From positions 5,828,001 through 5,892,000 of the forward strand of contig NZ_RAPR01000001.1 in assembly GCF_003610235.1 (NCBI RefSeq): DNA of 64,000 nucleotides. The letters run 5' to 3'. The stretch's first letter is position 1; each line of letters opens with the position of its first letter. The notes beneath the pieces were generated by a model. That model had not been told where the DNA came from, did no database searches, and was given only the letters and a program-made list of their open reading frames with translations. The position numbers were made by a program, and so were the translations under genes. The stretch is from Catellatospora citrea. GTDB taxonomy: Bacteria > Actinomycetota > Actinomycetes > Mycobacteriales > Micromonosporaceae. This document shows, piece by piece, positions 43,993 through 51,892 of the stretch.

Positions 43993-44037
43993 GGAAGGGC
44001 ACCTTCTTAACGCTATGCGTTGTAGAAGGTGCCCTTC
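43993..44037. repeat. Family B inverted repeat, copy 2
   Basis: GGAAGGGCACCTTC (43993-44006) pairs with GAAGGTGCCCTTC (44025-44037) around an inner ACGC-TAT-GCGT hairpin. It sits between the converging LysR and protein kinase genes and is the most regular member of the family. Confidence 0.85.
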
Positions 44038-44126
44038 ATAACCTCAGGACCCCTGCTGGCTGCGGAAATGTGCCTGCCGCGCCGGGGCTGGGGCGTCAGC
44101 GCCGCGAGTGCCCGCTGCGGACCGGC

Positions 44127-45533
44127 TCACGCGCCGTCGGACAGGGTCCCGGCCAGCCGGTCCACGATCGGTTCCAGCACCTGGAACGCGCTGTCCGGGA
44201 GGTCGCCGTCGCCGCGCATGTCGCGCAGTCTGGCGAGCAGATCGCGGGCCTCGTCGGCGGCCTTGCCGTCCCCGTCGCGGCGCAGCCGCTTCTCGATGTC
44301 CTGGACCTGCTTGCGCAGCTCGGCGGCGTCCTTGCCGGCGATGCCGCCCGCCCGCGCCAGCCGGTCGATCTCCTGCCGCAGCTGCGCCAGCGGGTCGGTG
44401 GGGCGGGCGGCCGACGGCGGGGGCGCGGCGGGCCGGTTCGCGCTCGCCGCGTTCGGGGGATTCGACGGCCCGGCCACGGCGGCGTTGCCGGGCGGCGACC
44501 CGGCCGAGGCGAGCACGATCAGCATGAGCCCGGCCACGATGGCGACCACGGCCGCCGTACCCCACAGCACCGGCCGCAGCCAGCGGTCGGGCCGTCCGGA
44601 GCGGCGGGCCGCGAACCTGGCCGCGGGCCCGGGTCGCGCGGGTGGGGGAGGCGGCACGGCGGCCACCCCGACCAGGGTGCCCGGCCGGGTGCCGGCCGGC
44701 GACACCGGCGCGTTGAGCAGGGTGTCCGTCAGCTGAGCCGTCGTGTACGGGTCGGGCACGAGCGCCTCGCCGATCGTCAGCAACTGCGCGGCAACCTGCT
44801 CGGCGCTGGCCGGCCGGTGCCCGGGATCGGCCGCGGTCAGGCGGCCCGTGAGCTCGGCGAGCGGCGCGGGCACACCGGCGCGCAGCAGGTCGTCGCGCAC
44901 CCCCGCACTGTCGCGTCCGGTCGGCGGCGGGGCGCCGGTGAGCATCGCGTACAGCGAGCAGCCCAGCCCGAACACGTCGGTGCGCGCGTCGACGGGGCCG
45001 CCCGCGGCCTGCTCGGGCGCGGTGTAGCCGCGGGTCCCGGCGACCAGCGACGGGTAGGCCGCCTCCTGCCAGGCCGCGATGCCGAAGTCGCAGACCTTCA
45101 CCACCCCCGCCGAGTTGACCAGCAGGTTGGCGGCGGTCACGTCGCGGTGCACGATGCCGGCCGAGTGCGCGGCGGCCAGCGCGGCGCAGGTCTGCACGGC
45201 GATGCCCACGGCCTGGTCGCGGTGCAGCGGGCCGTCCTGCAGCAGCGTGTGCACGCTGGGCCCGTCGACCAGCTCCATCACCACGTAGGCGTCCTCGGTC
45301 TCGACGGCGACGTCGTACACCGCGACGATGTGCGGATGCGGCAGCGCGGCGACGGCCTGCGCCTCACGCCAGAAGCGCTGCCGTGTCGCGGTGTCGGCGA
45401 ATCGCGCCGGATCCAGGATCTTGACGGCGACCGGGCGGCGCAGGCGCAGGTCGCGTCCACTCCAGACGGTGGCCATGCCACCGTGCCCGATCTCCTCGTC
45501 GACCCGGTACCGGGCGCCCAGCAGTCTGCCCAT
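44127..45533 (-). CDS. Membrane Ser/Thr protein kinase (PknB-type catalytic domain)
   Basis: The 468-residue protein has a full kinase domain: glycine loop GHGGMATV at 16-23, VAVK38, HRDVTAANL with D131 and N136, DFG at 149-151 and the GTRGYTAPE activation segment. After a Pro-rich juxtamembrane stretch comes one membrane helix (about 322-345). An extracytoplasmic, Glu/Arg-rich coiled-coil domain (about 375-465) follows in place of PASTA repeats, so the sensed signal differs from PknB. ATG 45533 opens the catalytic domain. Confidence 0.87.
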   Translation of the reverse strand: MGRLLGARYRVDEEIGHGGMATVWSGRDLRLRRPVAVKILDPARFADTATRQRFWREAQAVAALPHPHIVAVYDVAVETEDAYVVMELVDGPSVHTLLQDGPLHRDQAVGIAVQTCAALAAAHSAGIVHRDVTAANLLVNSAGVVKVCDFGIAAWQEAAYPSLVAGTRGYTAPEQAAGGPVDARTDVFGLGCSLYAMLTGAPPPTGRDSAGVRDDLLRAGVPAPLAELTGRLTAADPGHRPASAEQVAAQLLTIGEALVPDPYTTAQLTDTLLNAPVSPAGTRPGTLVGVAAVPPPPPARPGPAARFAARRSGRPDRWLRPVLWGTAAVVAIVAGLMLIVLASAGSPPGNAAVAGPSNPPNAASANRPAAPPPSAARPTDPLAQLRQEIDRLARAGGIAGKDAAELRKQVQDIEKRLRRDGDGKAADEARDLLARLRDMRGDGDLPDSAFQVLEPIVDRLAGTLSDGA

Positions 45534-45657
45534 CCCTGCGCCCTACCCGCCACGGCGACGGGCAAACCGCATGCGAGCGATGTCACCCGTCCGCGCGCCC
45601 CACGCAGCGCGGCGCGAGTCGGGCGGGCGACCCGGTCCGGCCGAGGTTTATGCGGAT

Positions 45658-45685
45658 CTTGTGGGGCGTTTAAGGTCTCCACAAG
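45658..45685. promoter_or_regulatory. Inverted repeat upstream of the LPMO gene
   Basis: CTTGTGG at 45658-45664 and CCACAAG at 45679-45685 form 7-bp arms 14 bases apart, about 118 bp before the LPMO start. It does not match the DasR consensus. It may be the operator that controls LPMO expression; the regulator is unknown. Confidence 0.4.
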
Positions 45686-45802
45686 GGACTTCTCCGTAGC
45701 GTTCGGGGCATCGGCCGTGCACCGCGGTCGCCGCCGCACGCCGCCGCCCCGCGAGCCGGGTTGCCGGCCGCGTGCGCCCCCGGCAGGAACGGAGTTCATC
45801 CC

Positions 45803-46609
45803 ATGCGAAGACTGGTCGCCTACCCGCTGGTGGCGCTGGGTCTCGTGACCGCGTCGCTGGCGGTCGCCGCGCCCGCGTCCGCCCACGGTTACGTCTCATC
45901 GCCCCCGAGCCGCCAGGCGCTGTGCGCGGCGGGCCGGGTCGCCGACTGCGGCCCGATCCAGTACGAGCCGCAGAGCGTCGAGGGCCCGAAGGGCCAGCGC
46001 AACTGCCACGGCGGCCTGGCGCAGTTCGCCGTGCTGAACGACAACAGCCGCAACTGGCCGGCGACCTCGGTCGGCTCCTCCGTCACCTTCAACTGGGTGC
46101 TCACCGCCCGGCACTCCACCAGCAGCTGGGAGTATTACCTCGGCGGCAGGCGGATCGCGTTCTTCGAAGACGGCGGCCGCCAGCCCAACGCGACCGTGTC
46201 GCACCAGGTGAGCCTGGCCGGGTTCAGCGGCCGGCAGACCCTGCTGGCGATCTGGAACATCGGCGACACCCCGATGGCCTTCTACAACTGCATCGACCTG
46301 CAGATCGGCGGGGGCGGACCGGCCCCGTCGCCGACCGCCGCCCCGTCCCCGACGGCCCGGCCCACCGCGTCGCCCACGGCCCGCCCGAGCACCCGCCCGA
46401 CGGTGCGGCCGTCGGGCCCGGCTGCCTCGCCGACGCCCCGCCCGACGGGCACCGTGCCCGGCGGCGCGCCGTGGGCCCCGGGGACGACCTACCGCACCGG
46501 TGACGAGGTCACCTACCAGGGCGTGCGCTACCGCTGCCGGCAGTCGCACACCTCGATCGTCACCTGGGAGCCCTCGTACTACACGCTGGCGCTCTGGCTG
46601 CCGATCTGA
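45803..46609 (+). CDS. Secreted AA10 lytic polysaccharide monooxygenase with chitin-binding module
   Basis: The 268-residue protein has a signal peptide cleaved after ASA, leaving His28 as the mature N-terminus, which with His104 forms the copper histidine brace of AA10 enzymes (HGYVSSPPSR opening). Two Cys pairs are visible. A Pro/Ser/Thr-rich linker (about 178-221) leads to a C-terminal CBM5/12-like module (WAPGTTYRTGDEVTYQGVRYR). It oxidatively cleaves chitin or cellulose outside the cell; the CBM favours chitin. GGAG precedes ATG 45803. Confidence 0.9.
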   Translation: MRRLVAYPLVALGLVTASLAVAAPASAHGYVSSPPSRQALCAAGRVADCGPIQYEPQSVEGPKGQRNCHGGLAQFAVLNDNSRNWPATSVGSSVTFNWVLTARHSTSSWEYYLGGRRIAFFEDGGRQPNATVSHQVSLAGFSGRQTLLAIWNIGDTPMAFYNCIDLQIGGGGPAPSPTAAPSPTARPTASPTARPSTRPTVRPSGPAASPTPRPTGTVPGGAPWAPGTTYRTGDEVTYQGVRYRCRQSHTSIVTWEPSYYTLALWLPI

Positions 46610-46708
46610 TGGGTCTCCGGCGGGCCGTTCCACGTGCGGCCCGCCGGTCACCATCCCGCCGCCCACCCCGTCCCGGCGATCACGCCGTCTCCGAACAGGA
46701 CCATGCCG

Positions 46709-47290
46709 ATGAGTAAGCTCCGGATCGCGCTGGCCGCCGCCGCGCTCGCCCTGCTGGCCGGCTGCGGCACCGCCGCGCCTGAGCCCGCGGCCTACCAGCC
46801 GCTCGCCGCGCCCCGGGCGGACGCGACGTTCAACGCGACCGACGTGATGTTCCTGCAGATGATGGTCACCCACCACACGCAGGGCCTGGAGATGGTCAAG
46901 CTGGCCCGCACGCGCCAGACCAGCGAGGAGGTGGCGATGCTCGCGGGCGCGATCGAGGTCACCCAGACCACGGAGCTGGAGGTCATGCAGGGCTGGCTGA
47001 CCGGCTGGGGCGAGCCGACGACCGCCGGTCACGACCCGAACGCGCACGCCTCGCACGGCGGGCTGCCGATCACCGGCGCGGCCGAGATGGCGGCGCTGCG
47101 CAAGGCGAGCGCCGCCCAGTTCCAGACGACGTTTCTGAACCTGCTGATCGGCCACCAGCACAATGCCGTCGAGATGGCCCGCATGGAGACCGACGGCGGC
47201 GTCAACCCGCAGGTCAAGGATCTCGCGAACCGGATCACGCTGTCCCGCAACGAGCAGATCAAGCAGATGCTGGGCCTCGTCGCGGCCTGA
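46709..47290 (+). CDS. DUF305-family lipoprotein
   Basis: The 193-residue protein starts with a lipoprotein signal (LALLAGC, Cys19 lipidated) and then the DUF305 four-helix domain with its His-rich face (MMVTHHTQGLEMVKLA and GHQHNAVEMARMETD). DUF305 proteins are often linked to copper handling, but the role is not settled. It lies 99 bp after the copper-dependent LPMO gene, which makes a copper link plausible. ATG 46709 is eight bases from CAGGA; ATG 46703 is too close. Confidence 0.83.
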   Translation: MSKLRIALAAAALALLAGCGTAAPEPAAYQPLAAPRADATFNATDVMFLQMMVTHHTQGLEMVKLARTRQTSEEVAMLAGAIEVTQTTELEVMQGWLTGWGEPTTAGHDPNAHASHGGLPITGAAEMAALRKASAAQFQTTFLNLLIGHQHNAVEMARMETDGGVNPQVKDLANRITLSRNEQIKQMLGLVAA

Positions 47291-47452
47291 CCGCGCGCTG
47301 GCCGACCCCGCGTCCGAAGGTCCCCGGGCGCCGTGTCCGAGGCTCCGTCCGCGCTGCTCTGGCAGCATGGGCGGGGCCTCGGCCGTATCCGGCGGCGACG
47401 GCGTGAACCTGGACGGCCTGTCCGGCGACTGTGCTGGGCGAGGAGGTCAGGT

Positions 47453-47638
47453 ATGAGCGACGAGCTGCTGGTGGTCCGCTGCCGGCTCGGTGAGCGGGAC
47501 GCGCTCGCAGAGCTGGTGCGGACCTGGCATCCGCCGGTGTGGGGCATGCTCACGAAGCCTGGTCGGCGAGCAGTACCGAGGACAGCCAGGCGAGCTGCCG
47601 CCGCACCTGGTAGGCCTCGCCGCCCTCGTGGTGGTTGA
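47453..47638 (+). pseudogene. Truncated ECF sigma factor remnant
   Basis: A good ribosome site AGGAGG and ATG 47453 open the start of an ECF sigma region 2 (LVVRCRLGERDALAELVRTWHPPVWG, about 31 residues). The likeness then stops abruptly near 47548, where the 3' end of the esterase gene on the other strand begins, and the frame runs on as Arg-rich sequence to 47638. The gene appears cut by a rearrangement or deletion. Confidence 0.65.
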
Positions 47639-48557
47639 ACGGGTAGGCGTGGATCTCGCGGGCGGGGCGCCGCGGGCGGCCGTTGGCGGCGCCGTAGTGG
47701 TTGTGGGCGGCGAACACGCCGCTGGGCGGGCAGACGTTGTCGCGCAGCCCGGTGCCGAAGTGCGCGGGCGCGACGGCACGGCGGGCGAAGGCGACGCCGT
47801 CGACATAGGACAGGGTGTGCCGGACGGCGTCCTCGGCGTCCCGGTGCACGGCCAGGAAGTTGACGATCTCGCCGTACGGCGGGGCGTCGGTGATCTCGAT
47901 GGCGCGTTGCAGGTGGCACAGCAGCGGTGCGGTGGCGATCAGCGCGGCGAGGTCGGGCACGAGTCCCGCGACGGCGAGCGCCAGGCCGCCGCCCTGGCTG
48001 TTGCCGGTGGCGACGATCCGGTCGGGGTCGGCTCCGGGCAGGGCGCGGGCCGCGTCGATGGCCCGGACGGCGTCGGTGATGAGCCGCCGGTAGTAGTAGT
48101 CGCGCGGGTCCAGGATGCCGCGGGTCGCGGGCCAGGGCCCGCCGAGCGCGCTGCTGTGGGGGTCGGGGGTGTCGCCGCCGCTGCCGTACTGGCCGCCCTG
48201 GCCGCGGGCGTCCATCAGCAGGTGGGCGTATCCGGCGACGGGCCAGGTCAGGCGCTCGTGGGGCAGCCCGCGGCCGCGGCCGTAGCCGACGTACTCGACG
48301 ACCACGGGCAGCGGGGTGTCGATTCCGGCGGGGCGGGTGTACCAGGCGCGGACGGGGTCGCCGCCGAAGCCGGCGAAGGTGACGTCCCAGGTGTCGAGCA
48401 GGGGCAGGCCGGTCTGCGCCGGCCGGACGTCGCCGAGCACGGGGTGGGCGGCGGCGTCCTTGAGCGTCGCGGACCAGAACTCGTCGAAGTCGGCGGGTTC
48501 GGCGACGTCGGGCGCGTACAGCCGGAGCTGGTCGAGCGGTAGGTCGAACAGGGGCAT
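47550..48557 (-). CDS. Acetyl xylan esterase / cephalosporin-C deacetylase-family hydrolase
   Basis: The 335-residue alpha/beta hydrolase matches the AXE1/CAH (CE7) family: MDARGQGGQYGSGGDT, the nucleophile in ATGNSQGG (S187), and a C-terminal His in FNHHEGG. No signal peptide is seen, so it would remove acetyl groups from xylo-oligosaccharides inside the cell, after their uptake. The gene lies six bases after the LacI gene in the same direction, so both form an operon beside the aldouronate locus. Confidence 0.87.
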   Translation of the reverse strand: MPLFDLPLDQLRLYAPDVAEPADFDEFWSATLKDAAAHPVLGDVRPAQTGLPLLDTWDVTFAGFGGDPVRAWYTRPAGIDTPLPVVVEYVGYGRGRGLPHERLTWPVAGYAHLLMDARGQGGQYGSGGDTPDPHSSALGGPWPATRGILDPRDYYYRRLITDAVRAIDAARALPGADPDRIVATGNSQGGGLALAVAGLVPDLAALIATAPLLCHLQRAIEITDAPPYGEIVNFLAVHRDAEDAVRHTLSYVDGVAFARRAVAPAHFGTGLRDNVCPPSGVFAAHNHYGAANGRPRRPAREIHAYPFNHHEGGEAYQVRRQLAWLSSVLLADQAS

Positions 48558-48563
48558 GGGTCC

Positions 48564-49619
48564 TCACCGGGTGGTCGGGGTCGGGCGCAGGTGCGCGGGC
48601 GGCGCGGTGGTCTCGCGGACGATGAGCTCGGTCACCAGGTCGATGCGGCTGGTCGCCAGGTCGATCTTGTTGGCCAGGTCGAGCAGCATCTGGGCGGCGG
48701 CGCCGGCCATGTCGCGCAGCGGCTGGTGGATGGTGGTGAGGGCGGGGTCGGTCCAGGCGGCGACGGGCAGGTTGTCGTAGCCGATGACGGACAGGTCGTC
48801 GGGCACGTGCAGGCCGAGCTGGCGGGCGGCGCGCAGCACGCCCATGGCCTGCATGTCGGAGCCGGCGAAGATGGCGGTGGGCCGGTCGGGCCGGGTGAGC
48901 AGGTCCATGGCGTGCTCGTGGCCGGTGGCGACGTAGAAGGTGCCGTGCCGGACCAGGTCGGGGTCGACGGGGAGGCCGGCCTCCTCGTGCGCGGCCCGGA
49001 ATCCGGCGGTGCGGGCGCGGCTGCACAGCACGTCGGTCGGGCCGGAGATGACGGCGATCCGGCGGTGGCCCAGTTCGAGCAGGTGGCGGGTGGCGAGCAG
49101 GCCGCCGCTCCAGTTGTTGGCGCCGACGGTGGGCACCGAGGCGGAGGTGGCGCTGTCGGTGTCGATGACGACGAACGGGATCGCGCGCCGGTGCAGCTGC
49201 TGGCGCTGGGGTTCGGTGAGGTGGCACTGCACGAACAGGACGCCGCGGGGCTTGCGGGCGAGCACGCCGTCGAGCCATTCCTGTGGCGGGCGGTGGCGGC
49301 CGTCGAGCTGGGACAGCACCACGTCGACCTTGGCGGGGGCGGTGATCGCCTGGACCCCGCGGATGATCTCCATCGCCCAGGTGGAGTCGTATTCGTGGAA
49401 GACGAGATCGATCTGGCCCGCGCCGGCGGGCAGGCGTCGGGTGCGGCGGTGGTAGCGGTTGCGTTCGAGGCTGGCTTCGACGCGGGCTCTGGTCACGGCG
49501 GATACGTCGAGGCGTCCGTTGAGGACTTTCGAGACGGTGGCCGTGGAGACGCCGACCTCGTCGGCGATGGCCGCGATCGTGACCGCGCCGGTTGCGGTGC
49601 TCGGCTGGGATTTCGTCAT
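48564..49619 (-). CDS. LacI-family regulator of the xylan/aldouronate locus
   Basis: The 351-residue protein has a LacI HTH (VTIAAIADEVGVSTATVSKVLNGR, residues 13-36) and a periplasmic-binding-like effector domain. It precedes the esterase gene and is divergent from the ABC-glycosidase operon. CCGAAACTTTCGG operators lie in the divergent promoter, so it most likely represses both operons until a xylo-oligosaccharide binds. ATG 49619, five bases after GAGG, is preferred over the adjacent ATG 49622. Confidence 0.88.
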   Translation of the reverse strand: MTKSQPSTATGAVTIAAIADEVGVSTATVSKVLNGRLDVSAVTRARVEASLERNRYHRRTRRLPAGAGQIDLVFHEYDSTWAMEIIRGVQAITAPAKVDVVLSQLDGRHRPPQEWLDGVLARKPRGVLFVQCHLTEPQRQQLHRRAIPFVVIDTDSATSASVPTVGANNWSGGLLATRHLLELGHRRIAVISGPTDVLCSRARTAGFRAAHEEAGLPVDPDLVRHGTFYVATGHEHAMDLLTRPDRPTAIFAGSDMQAMGVLRAARQLGLHVPDDLSVIGYDNLPVAAWTDPALTTIHQPLRDMAGAAAQMLLDLANKIDLATSRIDLVTELIVRETTAPPAHLRPTPTTR

Positions 49620-49638
49620 CATTGCCTCGCCAGCTGCC

Positions 49639-49651
49639 TCGGAAGTTTCGG
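49639..49651. promoter_or_regulatory. Operator half of the LacI/esterase promoter
   Basis: TCGGAAGTTTCGG differs at two positions from the complement of the main CCGAAACTTTCGG palindrome. It lies just upstream of the LacI gene start, where it would give autorepression of the LacI-esterase operon. Confidence 0.55.
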
Positions 49652-49775
49652 CCCGAACTCTAACACCACGATCGGCATTCTCGGCCAGCGTGATGTTTCG
49701 AGGGATCGAGGAGATCGAAGGTCCTCTCCGGATGGTCACGCACTGCAATCGTTTGTGTCAGCAGTTCAACGACCC

Positions 49776-49842
49776 TTGACACGTCCCAGTGCGGCGCTTA
49801 AGTTGCCCGGCACAGGTAACGCAATATTTCCGAAACTTTCGG
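49776..49842 (+). promoter_or_regulatory. Promoter and LacI operator of the ABC-glycosidase operon
   Basis: TTGACA (49776-49781) and TAAGTT (49799-49804) are spaced exactly 17 bases, a strong housekeeping promoter. CCGAAACTTTCGG at 49830-49842 is a perfect odd-centred palindrome placed after the expected start site, where a bound repressor would block elongation. Palindromes of this CGAA-N-TTCG type are reported for xylan-gene LacI regulators in streptomycetes. Confidence 0.75.
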
Positions 49843-49932
49843 TGAAACGCGGAGGTCGGCACCCGCTGTCCGTAACGGACCGCGCCGTGGTCGTACGGAA
49901 TGCGCTTCGGTTTGAACAGGGGAGGTCCGAGA

Positions 49933-50925
49933 ATGAGCGTGCCCGGGACGCTGGACCCGCCGCGGTCCACGGCGGAGGCGGGCCCGCCGGCGCCTCCGCG
50001 CCCGCCGGTCGTCCGCGCCAAGCGGTTGACCTGGCGGCGGGCGCTGCGCCGGGACTGGCAGCTGTACTCGCTGGCGCTGCTGCCGCTGCTGTTCTTCGCG
50101 GTCTTCCGCTACCTGCCGATGATCGGCAACGTCATCGCGTTCCGTAAGTTCCAGCCCGGCGGCAACCCGCTCGGGGAGTACTGGGTCGGGCTGCGCTACG
50201 TGGAGATGTTCCTCAGCGACTCGACGTTCTGGAACGTCTTCACCAACACCCTGGTGCTGGGCGTGCTGACGCTGGTGGTCTGCTTCCCGCTGCCGATCGT
50301 GCTGGCGCTGCTGTTCAACGAGCTGAGCAGCCGCCGGCTCAAACGCTTCGTGCAGTCGGTGTCCTACCTGCCGCACTTCCTGTCGGTCGTGATCATCGCC
50401 GCGATGGTGATGCAGCTGCTGAGCGTCGACGGCACGGTCAACCAGCTGGTGCGGGCGTTCGGCGGGGAGCCGATCCCGTTCCTGCAGCAGCCGGAGTGGT
50501 TCCGCACCATCTACGTCTCCTCGGAGGCGTGGCAGACCGTCGGCTGGGGCACGATCCTCTACCTGGCCGCGCTGACCACGATCGACTCCGACCTGTACGA
50601 GGCGGCCCGCATCGACGGGGCGAGCCGGTGGCGCCAGACCTGGCACGTCACCCTGCCCGGCATCCGGCCGACGATGGTGACCCTGCTGATCCTCAACATC
50701 GGCACGTTCATGGCGGTCGGCTTCGAGAAGATCCTGCTGCTGTACAACCCGCTGACGTATCCCACCGGCGACGTGATCTCCACGTATCTGTTCCGGATGG
50801 GCGTGCTGTCCAACAGCTTCAGCTACGCCGCCGCGATCGGCCTGTTCGAGGCCGTCATCGGCCTGACGCTGGTGCTGACGGCCAATCTCATCGCCCGCCG
50901 CGCAGTTGGGACGAGCCTGTGGTGA
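49933..50925 (+). CDS. Sugar ABC transporter permease (LplB-type)
   Basis: The 330-residue permease has six membrane helices and the BPD_transp EAA loop (DLYEAARIDGASRWRQTWHVTLPGI). The sequence and context match LplB-type permeases of aldouronate or polysaccharide-oligomer importers. With the next permease and binding protein it forms an ABC importer; no ATPase gene is in the cluster, so a shared MsiK-type ATPase is inferred. GGGGAGG lies eight bases before ATG 49933. Confidence 0.88.
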   Translation: MSVPGTLDPPRSTAEAGPPAPPRPPVVRAKRLTWRRALRRDWQLYSLALLPLLFFAVFRYLPMIGNVIAFRKFQPGGNPLGEYWVGLRYVEMFLSDSTFWNVFTNTLVLGVLTLVVCFPLPIVLALLFNELSSRRLKRFVQSVSYLPHFLSVVIIAAMVMQLLSVDGTVNQLVRAFGGEPIPFLQQPEWFRTIYVSSEAWQTVGWGTILYLAALTTIDSDLYEAARIDGASRWRQTWHVTLPGIRPTMVTLLILNIGTFMAVGFEKILLLYNPLTYPTGDVISTYLFRMGVLSNSFSYAAAIGLFEAVIGLTLVLTANLIARRAVGTSLW

Positions 50926-51836
50926 CCGTCGAAGGAAAACCCCTGCCGGTCGTGCGGCGGCGACGCGGGCTGAAGGTCACCCGGGGCTACCGGGTGTTCC
51001 AGGCCGTCAACGCGGTCGTGCTGACCGTCGTGGTGATCGTGACGCTGTACCCGTTCGTCAACGTGGTGGCGCGCTCGTTCAGCCAGGAAGCCTACATCCG
51101 GGCCGGGCAGGTCAACCTGGTGCCGCGCGGGTTCAACCTCAGCACATACAAGCTGGTCATGGCCGACGACATGTTCTGGGCCAACTACCGCAACACCGTC
51201 TTCTACACCGTCGTCGCGACCGCCGTCGCCATCGTGCTGACCACCTGCTACGCGTACGTGCTGTCCAAGAAGCAGCTGCGCGGCCGGTCGGCGCTGGTCG
51301 GCATCGCCGTGTTCACCATGTTCTTCTCCGGCGGCCTGATCCCGAACTACATCCTGGTCACCAGCCTGGGCCTGAAGAACTCGGTGTGGGCGATCGCGCT
51401 GCCCAACGCGATCAGCGTGTTCAACCTGCTGGTCATGAAGGCCTTCTTCGAGAGCATGCCGGTCGAGCTGGAGGAGGCCGCCGCCGTCGACGGCCTGGAC
51501 ACCTACCGCATCCTGTGGCGCATCGTGCTGCCGCTGTCCAAGGCCATGATCGCGACGATGGTGCTGTTCTACGCGGTGGCCTTCTGGAACTCGTGGTTCT
51601 CGGCCTTCCTCTACATGGACCAGTCAGACCTGTTCCCCGTCACCGTCTACCTGCGCAATCTCATCGCCGGGGCGACCGGGGCGGGCTCCGTCGGCGCTGC
51701 CGACGCCGATCTGCAAACGGCGGCCAACATCCAGGCCGTGACGATCGTGCTCACCGTCGTGCCGATCCTGCTGGTCTACCCCTTCGTCCAGAGGTACTTC
51801 GTGTCCGGCGTGATGCTCGGGGCGGTCAAGGGGTGA
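50922..51836 (+). CDS. Sugar ABC transporter permease (YtcP-type)
   Basis: The 304-residue permease has six helices and the EAA loop (ELEEAAAVDGLDTYRILWRIVLPLS). GTG 50922 overlaps the stop of the first permease (GTGA), so the two are translationally coupled, as in Paenibacillus aldouronate importers. It pairs with the LplB-like protein to form the membrane channel. Confidence 0.88.
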   Translation: MTVEGKPLPVVRRRRGLKVTRGYRVFQAVNAVVLTVVVIVTLYPFVNVVARSFSQEAYIRAGQVNLVPRGFNLSTYKLVMADDMFWANYRNTVFYTVVATAVAIVLTTCYAYVLSKKQLRGRSALVGIAVFTMFFSGGLIPNYILVTSLGLKNSVWAIALPNAISVFNLLVMKAFFESMPVELEEAAAVDGLDTYRILWRIVLPLSKAMIATMVLFYAVAFWNSWFSAFLYMDQSDLFPVTVYLRNLIAGATGAGSVGAADADLQTAANIQAVTIVLTVVPILLVYPFVQRYFVSGVMLGAVKG

Positions 51837-51892
51837 ACCGGCGCTGTCCGCAAGTCGCACCTTCCACTCCCCATCCTGAAAGGCGCAAACAT

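Noticed and set aside
45658..45685. DasR-type operator for the LPMO gene
   Set aside because: The inverted repeat CTTGTGG/CCACAAG does not match the ACTGGTCTAGACCACT-like DasR consensus.
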